A stretch of DNA of 64,000 nucleotides from Carettochelys insculpta (Eukaryota; Chordata; Testudines; Carettochelyidae): positions 220,575,501 through 220,639,500 of the forward strand of contig NC_134137.1 of NCBI RefSeq assembly GCF_033958435.1, written 5' to 3'. Position numbers and translations under genes: made by a program. The notes beneath the pieces are model-generated. The model had not been told where the DNA came from and ran no database searches. It was given only the letters and a program-made list of their open reading frames with translations. Below, one piece after another: positions 56,166-64,000 of this stretch. Positions within the stretch are counted from its first letter, which is position 1. Each line of letters opens with the position of its first letter.

Positions 56166-58961
56166 TTGCTAAGGAAGGACCCAAGTTTTCCACCCTTACT
56201 CATGTTCAGCTGTACCTTACTTTGAAATCAGTGGAGTAAGGTATAACTCAGTATGAATAATAGTGGCAGAATCTGGCCCAAAGGGAAGTCCCAGATTCCC
56301 AGTGAAGCACCTAGAGGTTTTTCTAAGAACTGCAGGATTGAGCCTTTTCTGTTGTCTGTCATGGGAGACAAGTTACACTAGTTAGAGGTGAGGTGAGGAA
56401 TGGGATCTCCAAACATGTGGAACAAAACTGTAATAGTTTAAATGTGATGTCATGTTTACTGTTCATGAAATGACCCCTATTTTTGTACACTGTATGAAGG
56501 GCTCAAGTGGAGATTTCCAAAGGAACCAAAGAGTTAGGCACACACTTCTCAATGAAAAGCTGTGAGAGATGAGAGCCTAACTCCTTTTGAAATTCCAGCC
56601 TCAGTCTTGCTGTCATTACTACCATGGGGGTTACAGACAACTGACAGTGCTCAGCCTTTCCAGGATTCAGGCCCTCATGCGTTCTGGGGAGTGGGAATGA
56701 CATTGGAATAGGGAATGTGAACACCAGAAATTAGATTAGCTGGAGGACCAGGCAAGTTGATATTATAAAGTTGACAATAAAATTTCTTCCAGGATTTCTT
56801 CCTCTGATGTTTCTATTTTCCCCCATAATATCTTCTATTAAAAACAATTATTTCAAGTACTTCACTGGCTCTGTTCTTATAATTTTCTTCTCAGGATTCT
56901 TTTTATCAGCCACTGTGTCGGTGTACATCTGTGTCCCACATGCAACTTCTCCTTTACTTCTGTTGCTGTTCCACAAAAAAATCATTCCCATCCATCCACT
57001 ATCTTTCCTTGCCCTCCATGCGTACCATGGCTTCCTTAATCCTCTCTAACCTTCCTGCAGATTTCTCATCTTTGGACCTGCCTCACAGCATGTTGTGTGT
57101 AATCTTAAACTTTTTTCCAGTATCATACACAGAGTTGTCCTCACCCATATGCAGATACATAGAGCACCCGAAAACTTGGGGTACCACTGGGTCTTAATGT
57201 CCACCCACTCGTCCTATCCCTGTTCTGTGGCTCTGCAGCCTCAGGAGAGGAGCTAGTGAACATAATACTGAAAAAGCCTGCCAGACCTTTAGCAAAACTC
57301 TGAACCTGTGACAGAGCCATTCAAGTGGTAATGGAGCCATTTAACAGGCATTCACCAACCCCAGGTATATACTGTCAGTTTCTGAATTTACTGTGTTAGT
57401 CGGCAGTATCTTTGTTTAAAATTTGCTTTAAAAGATTTCATTAGTGTCTTGCCAAAGGTAATAAAATCACATCTCTAAAAAGTCATCATCCCCAGCTGCC
57501 ATCAGGATTAGGAGCACCAGCTTCATAGAAATGCTTAGGGACCCATAAAACCTGAGGACAGCCCTGGTCATGTAACAATGCTGCAGAAACACAAAAAAGA
57601 GTCTTTTTTTGTAACAATGACCAACAAGTTTTATTAGGTTAAGTCACGGTTCACACGCTGTATCCTTATGTTGATTAGGGCTGTGTTTTTTTTTTTGTAA
57701 CCAAAATTGTTACAGCAGTATGACCTAGTGTGAATGCCATCATACAAGTAGAAAGTTGTCTTACACCCATGCAGCTTATTCCAATTCCCATATAATAAAA
57801 GTTATGGAAGTATAAGCACCCTTTACAGCAGTATAATTGCATCCACTCAATGGAAGTTGTATTGCTTTAACTATACTAGAATAGGCAAAGGGGTGCAACT
57901 TTTGTGTATAGACAAGCTGTGCTGGGATGTGCTCCCCACACAGGCCCTGTGCTAGCTGAATTAGGCCAGGTGGGCCCAATCAGCCAATTAAGTGAAAATG
58001 AGGGAGAAGCTTGACTAGAAAGATGCTCATCTATGACAGAAGAGATGAGGATTTCTATAAGGCCAGCAGGCTGCTGATAACATACGTGGATGGAGCAGAA
58101 GTTTGTAGTCTTGCTCTCTCTTATGTTATGAGTCCTAGGACAGGACCTGCTGGAACCTAGTAGGCCTGAGAGAGGGCACAGAGGAGGAGGACTGGAGAAA
58201 TACAGCAAGAAGGAGTCCAGGGACAAGAACGCTAAGGTGGGAGCAGCTATGGACTCCTTGCTCTGAACAGGAACCCTGGTCCCCAGCATTCCTACAGGAA
58301 TCAGGGGAAAGTGGCAATCACAGTACTTAGATCCTGAGATAGCAGGCAATCGTCAAAGTATCTTAGCTGGTCTTGTCACTCTTTCAGTTGAATAGAAAAA
58401 ATGTGATGCACAGCTGGAGGATGCAATAAAATTAAAATAAATAGGACAGTATAATAAGGGACTGAGCAGACCTGCTCTGGGGTGGGTGCTTTAGCTTTCC
58501 CATCACCCATCCCGCCTGCTGTCTGCGCCCTGTCCCCCAGCTGCATTCCAGGCTGGAGCATGTTCCCTTCTCACTTGGAACGTTGACAGTAATGGTCCTA
58601 AAGGGACAAGGCTTAAGTTTCTACTTTTGCACACAGCTTCTTCATGGGTTCAAGGGGGCAGTTACCCAAGTCTTTGTACTGTGATAGACAGAACTACAAT
58701 TGCTTACTTAGTTTTAGTAGCCCTTCTTGTTGGGCTGGAGACAATACCTGCCGACTGGGCTCTCAGTTTCAGAGCAAACAGTTTTTACACTTGTAGTACC
58801 CAGAGGCACTGAGACCACATTTGGAGTGAGTGAAGTCTCTGCTCTACAGCCATGGCTGAGGGCCAGTTGCCCTTTAGCTCATGTGGGAGAGTGCAGGGCT
58901 TTAGACCCTATGTTTACAGGTTCTGTCCTTGGGACCAGCCACCTGGGTCTGTCAGCATTAC
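56166..58961. other. Unannotated stretch with one possible MITE
   Basis: 57690-57925 has repeated text (TACAGCAGTATGACCTAGTG, TTACAGCAGTATAATTGC, ending TGTGTATAGACAAGCTG) that looks like an old MITE with a GCTTGTCTATACAC end. The rest shows nothing recognisable. Confidence 0.35.
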
Positions 58962-58975
58962 ACACTTATAAGGTA

Positions 58976-59448
58976 AGAGAGAGGAAGCCGTGCTAGTCTA
59001 TACACTATCAAAACAAAAGGCAGTCAAGTAGCACTTTAAAGACTAGCAAAATAGTTTATTAGGTGAGCTTTTGTGGGACAGACCCACTTCTTCAGACCAT
59101 GACCAGACTCAATATTTAAGGCACAGAGAACGAAAAACAGTAATCAAGGAGGACAAATCAGAAAAAGATAATCAAGGTGAGCAAATCAGAGAGTGGAGGG
59201 GTGGGGGGGGAAGGCCAAGAATTAGATTGAGCCTAATTCTTGACCTTCCCCCCTACCCCTCCACTCTCTGATTTGCTCACCTTGATTATCTTTTTCTGAT
59301 TTGTCCTCCTTGCTTACTGTTTTTGGTTCTCTGTGCCTTAAATATTGAGTCTGGTCATGGTCTGAAGAAGTGGGTCTGTCCCACAAAAGCTCACCTAATA
59401 AACTATTTTGCTAGTCTTTAAAGTGCTACTTGACTGCTTTTTGTTTTG
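58976..59448. mobile_element. Palindromic (head-to-head) Penelope-like 3' insertion
   Basis: Two PLE 3' ends lie in opposite orientation: 59008-59225 pairs with 59233-59451 around a 7-base centre (ATTGAGC). The left arm reads AGTCAAGTAGCACTTTAAAG, the right arm its inverse. The left side has an additional outer part (GAGAGGAAGCCGTGCTAGTC) lacking on the right. A 14-bp direct repeat, ACACTTATAAGGTA, flanks the insert at 58962-58975 and 59449-59462, so the palindrome was inserted as one event or formed during insertion. Confidence 0.85.
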
Positions 59449-59500
59449 ACACTTATAAGGTATTATGTGAATTACAAGATGAATGCAATGCAACAACAAA

Positions 59501-60155
59501 GGCTACATCTACACTGCCAAGTTCTGTCTCCAAAAACTGCCCTGTGGTGACAAAGCAGCAAGGGCATAAAAGCTGCAACATGAGTTCTGTAAGGCAAAAC
59601 ACTCAGTTTCTTCAACCAAAAACTCCCACTCCTATGAGAGCCTTTTCTTTCCCCCTCCCTTTACTGTCCACAAATAGCCAGTGTGGCCTGTCTATTGTAG
59701 ACAGAACTGGCTTCCACAAGTATCCCACAATGCCTATTCTGATGGTGGTGCTCATGTTTTGGTCTCTGCTGCCCTGCAGACATGCACCCCTCCCTTTTCA
59801 AAGCTTTTGTTTGTGTCCTGCACTTAGCTGCAGGGCTGCTTTGTAATTCCTCCACAGGATGAGCTCACAGAGCTACTCAGGATGCTGTTCCCAGCAGCTG
59901 AGAAGCCTGGGGGAGAGCTCAGTGGGAATCACAAGATACACAGGGATCAGCTCTGCCATCCCACAAGCCTGCACTATGGGATACATACCCACAGTGCATT
60001 GCTCACCATGTCACTGATGATGCCCCCCCATCGGGGGAACATGATCTGTCGACAGAAGGAGTAAGTGTGAACACCCTGGGACAAGTGTGTTTTTTGTCAA
60101 CTTTGGGGTACCCACAAAAGTTTTGTTGAGAAAATGTGGTAGTGTAGATGTATCT
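59501..60155. mobile_element. MITE with GGCTACATCTACACTGC end
   Basis: 655 bp. Left GGCTACATCTACACTGCCA, right (reversed) GATACATCTACACTACCA. The interior includes CAGTGCATTGCTCACC and CTGTCGACAGAAGG. No exact target duplication. Non-coding. Confidence 0.6.
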
Positions 60156-60894
60156 TTAGAAGCATTTATTGAAGTCTAAACACGTTGCCATAAGTCCCAT
60201 ACCCATCTTAACTACCCAACGCACTGGTGAGGTGGACTGGTTTCCGGCAATTGGGAGAGGGTGAGGCCAGAGGAGAGAGCGCAAGAGGGAAAAAGCCAGG
60301 CTGTTTTGAGCTGGCAGTCAAACAGAGCGGGAGGAGGATGTCCTAAATCAGTTGGTACCAGCTGGTCCCACTTAAGACTGCTTTTTAAAGATCCTTTCCC
60401 CAGCACAGCAGGGGGGAGGTGTGAGAGGCAACTGAGGAGAGCATAGAAGGCGAAAAGAGAGAGGCAAAGAGTATTAGGAACAGCAGAGGACAGGAGGAGC
60501 CTCAGCAGTGAGGGTCTAGGCCCCCTAGTGACCCTAAGACTCGACTGGAGGCTGGAAAGAACTGGTGGCCCAAGTGGAGCCAATCAAGGATGGGGGATGT
60601 GCTGCTGCTGCTGCTACCTGGAGGAGGTACCGGGGGGGGGGATTGTCTGGGGAAGTGGCCCAGCGACAAGAGCTGTGGTATCAAGGGTGAAGGGAGTCAT
60701 TTCCTGCCAGTAGCAGCCACACAAGGTCTCCCTGGGCCAGAACTCCAAATGAGTGGGTGGGGCTTGGGTTCCCCCCAGAGCACCCCCCCATCCCAACAAA
60801 GGGCAATAGAGTCCTTACTGTGGGACCAGTGAACTGAATAGAGACCTGGAGCCCAGGAGCGAGAGTAACCATACCACACGATGTCTTCATCAGT
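60156..60894. other. Unannotated stretch
   Basis: No gene. Open frames here lack domains. Confidence 0.4.
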
Positions 60895-61605
60895 GGCCGC
60901 GTCTACACGTGCACGCTACTCCGAAGTAGTGGCGCCAACTTTGAAATAGCGCCCGTCACGGCTACACATGTTGGGCGCTATTTCGAAGTTGAAATCGACA
61001 TTAGGCGGCGAGACGTCGAAGTCGCTAACCCCATGAGGGGATGGGAATAGCGCCCTACTTCGAAGTTGAACGTCAAAGTAGGGACCGTGTAGACGATCCG
61101 CGTCCCGCAACATCGAAATAGCGGGGTCCGCCATGGTGGCCATCAGCTGAGGGGTTGAGAGACGCTCTCTCTCCAGCCCCTGCGGGGCTCTATGGTCACC
61201 GTGGGCAGCAGCCCTTAGCCCAGGGCTTCTGGCTGCTGCTGCTGCAGCTGGGGATCCATGCTGCATGCACAGGGTCTGCAACTAGTTGTCGGCTCTGTGG
61301 ATCTTGTGTTGTTTAGTGCAACTGTGTCTGGGAGGGGCCCTTTAAGGGAGCGGCTTGCTGTTGAGTCCGCCCTGTGACCCTGTCTGCAGCTGTTCCTGGC
61401 ACCCTTATTTCGATGTGTGCTACTTTGGCATGTAGACGTTCCCTCGCAGCGCCTATTTCGATGTGGTGCTGCCCAACGTCGAAGTTGAACGTCGACGTTG
61501 CCAGCCCTGGAGGACGTGTAGATGTTATTCATTGAAATAGACTATTTCGATGTCACTACATCGATATAAGCTACTTCGATGTAGCGTGCACGTGTAGACG
61601 TAGCC
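60895..61605 (-). mobile_element. Harbinger MITE, copy E (711 bp)
   Basis: Left GGCCGCGTCTACACGTGCAC, right (reversed) GGCTACGTCTACACGTGCAC. AGT duplicated at 60892-60894 and 61606-61608. Reverse orientation relative to copies B-D, same length. Keeps the 121-codon open frame (60916-61281, -). Confidence 0.92.
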
Positions 61606-61608
61606 AGT

Positions 61609-64000
61609 ATTTCACAAAGGCCCTAAAGTCTTACCAAGAGCATGTACCTAATATGCTAGAACCACATCCAGCTCTGTTACTGATTGTGGTCTTAGGTTAA
61701 AAATGTTTTGCATGTTTTGGGGGTTGATCTTGAGCCTGATTTTCAGCATTGCTGAGTGGACATAGCTCCAGGGAATGGCAGCAGGAGTTGTGTATGCTCA
61801 GCACCTCTGACAATCAAGTCCTACTTGTCTCAGCTTAGACACTTACAAAGGAAGAGACTCAAAATCAGCTCTTCTGAAAATGTTCACCTGGCTCTTTGTC
61901 TGTGTGCGTCCATCTTTAAAATAAGGGAGCTAAATCAACAGGTGTCCAGACCCTGAGGTTAGATGTGAACATTCACAGACCCCAGACACAGTTTTAAATT
62001 TAGTCCAAGATTTGGGTTCCAGTTTCCTAAATGGCTCCAATCTCTCTCCCACACTCTGGAGCCAAATAGGAGCACTGGAAGGGGAATGAGGAGATGTGCA
62101 AAGTAATCCATGTTCTGCCACTGACTTTGACTTGCTGTCACATGATCACACTACTACTACCTTATCCGCACTAGAAATGTAACATGTTAGTGAATACAAA
62201 ATGGGTATATTTTTAAAAAATAAATAAATAAATAAATAAAACAAACAAACAAAAAAAAAAAAGAACTATTCCTCCACCTGCCACGACCTTGGATGTTACT
62301 TTTCACCTGTGACTTGGTTTCTGCACCAGTACAATATAACAAATAACATTTCTCCTTTCTCAAGTGTTTTGAGGTCTACATTTGAAAAACATCTGTATAA
62401 ATTTTAGGTATTATGGGTGTTTGCAAAGAGCTCCGAAGATGCAAAGTGCTAAGCTTTCTCTGATAAGAGTAAAATGTAAGAATGAGCTGTATGTGCCACC
62501 CAACCCATTCGCTATGTGCAGCTGTTAAAACCAGCTGCTGCTAGATAAATTAGATATTTTACACTCTTCAGGTTGGTTGGCTTTTATACTTAATTCCATG
62601 TTACTATTTGACATTCTCAGGACTCCCATCCTGGGGAGAAAGCAGCCCAATTCACCACTGATACAGCAGCAGTGAAGATGTCCATCAGTTTCTTGTTTTG
62701 CCCCCAGTCCAGTGCTTGTTTCTCTGATTTTTCCCTGTAATATTCAAGGGCTTTTGACATTTTGAGTCCAATAACATTATTTGCAGGGTAAAGTAGACTG
62801 GCAATGCTCCAGTTAATACATCAAGTGCCTAGATACCATGTGATAGGGGATGAATGTGTCTGTGTCTAGGAGAAATTCCATATGTGTGTTGGGACTGGTA
62901 CGCCAAAACCCCAGGGAGAGGGCTGGCGCATACCTCCTTTGTTCTGTTTCTAGGTGCTGATGACCAACATCTCCAAAGCTGGGTCAACAAGGCAGTAGTG
63001 CCTTCGTTTAAACAGCAGAGCGTCTGCCTGTACCAAGGGGGTGCGGAGGAGGCTTGGAAAGGTCACTTTTTATTAAATGAAAGATTAGCGGGTGAAGAGA
63101 CACAAACGAGCCACGCGTGAAGAGCAATAAGATTGCAGGAAATGTTTGATTTATATGTTTTAGTCCGGCACAATGTATTGAGCTCACCGAAGGGGTAACT
63201 GGCTGATGTTCTAAGGCCTGTCCAATCAGATGACCAAGTGGTCCCTGCTGGATTTAAAATCTGACTCTTCCACAAGCTTTCCTTGGAACTGTGTTTGCAC
63301 TAGGCACTACACCCACTCACCCCCGCTTCCTTCCCTGCCCCCGTTTTGCAGATTTTTTCTCTTTTCCCTGGCACACCAGTGTTGGCTGGAGTGAGCTCAC
63401 GACAATGGTCAATAGAATGTTGGGTACAGTCCTGCTCTGGACAAAGGGGTGGTCTAGCCAGTTTTGGTTTCTTCCCCTCTCACTGATTAGGGACCCCTAA
63501 TCAGTGAGCTAACCCTTCTGGGATGCCGATGCAAGCAGATTCCTGTTATGGAGTGGGGTGTGCATGGCAGGCAAGCCACAAACATAGGGTTTATTATTAT
63601 TAACTTTCAAGACATCCAGCTTGGTTGATCGTGGCAGTAGCTGGTGCTTATTTTCACCCCCTTTGTACAATAATCTTAGTGTGTTTTGTTGCAAAGCCTG
63701 GTGGGACAGGGTGGTTGAGGATTATAGTGTTGATGCAGTCACAAAAACCAGTCACCACCATAGAACAAAAAAAAAGGCTTCAGCTCGGAGTACCTGTCCA
63801 TGTGTGCTGTGCGCGTAGGCTGAAGACTTTCTGCAGTGTTAATATAACCAGATTTGGCCATAGGAGGTTCAGGGCAACTGCCTTGGACCCTATGCTTTGC
63901 AGGGGGCCCATACTTCAGAGGGATGCAGAAACAAGAAGCCAAGGGCAGCGCAGGGGATGAGAAGGGAGCCTGGTGCCGGAAGCAGGGATCAGCCCCGCCC
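61609..64000. other. Unannotated stretch
   Basis: 62216-62262 is an A-rich (TAAA)n/(CAAA)n microsatellite. 63479-63508 is a perfect 14-bp-arm palindrome. 63860-64000 resembles the GC-rich repeat text near 30950. No gene. Confidence 0.4.
63479..63508. repeat. Perfect short palindrome
   Basis: CTCACTGATTAGGG, a 2-base spacer AC, then CCCTAATCAGTGAG. Arms of 14 bp match exactly. Isolated, with no transposon ends nearby. Confidence 0.8.

Overview
The window looks like genomic DNA of a turtle, most likely a cryptodire. The call rests on repeat families: two tRNA-derived SINEs of the chelonian Cry / Pol III type (2168-2341 and 26380-26575), a sauropsid CR1 3' end (20085-20475), many 3' tails of Penelope-like elements (PLEs), old amniote MIR-type and 5S-derived SINEs, and very many short inverted-repeat DNA transposons. 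The species cannot be named from this. I see no host protein-coding exon, rRNA gene or intact tRNA gene. The window is intergenic or deep intronic DNA, and every recognisable coding sequence belongs to a transposon and is broken.

The centrepiece is a two-gene PIF/Harbinger DNA transposon at 31575-36389, flanked by a 3-bp target duplication (TAT). A DDE nuclease gene on + (31904-33278, one small intron) and a Myb/SANT-like DNA-binding gene on - (34489-35953, one intron) face each other tail to tail. A 711-bp non-autonomous relative (33441-34151, duplication ATT) has jumped into the gap between them. Four further non-autonomous copies lie at 27858-28539, 28728-29438, 38801-39511 and 60895-61605, each with a perfect 3-bp duplication. 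Their two halves match the two ends of the large element, so they are internal-deletion derivatives. Both genes of the large element carry premature stops and frameshifts. A second Harbinger-like element (15689-16869) carries only a decayed Myb-like gene.

The second system is Penelope-like. A 5'-truncated element on - (40131-42203) keeps one long reading frame of 622 codons with reverse transcriptase motifs and a GIY-YIG endonuclease, broken by two stops. A second, different PLE fragment lies at 47735-48372. Tails of the same class lie at 3815, 4316, 11536, 20849, 27354, 38396, 39721 and 58976. The last is a near-perfect palindrome with about 218-bp arms inside a 14-bp target duplication.

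Layout: 1-15.7 kb is unique DNA with scattered MITEs, PLE tails, a Tigger-like element and a 5S-derived SINE. 15.7-22.6 kb holds the Myb-only element, CR1, a PLE composite and an inverted-repeat element. 22.6-27.3 kb is poor in transposons and has candidate regulatory motif clusters. 27.8-39.5 kb is the Harbinger cluster. 39.7-48.4 kb is PLE and RTE-like retroelement debris plus a possible solo LTR. 48.4-64 kb is mostly unique DNA with MIR, hAT and MITE copies, the palindromic PLE insertion and one more Harbinger MITE.
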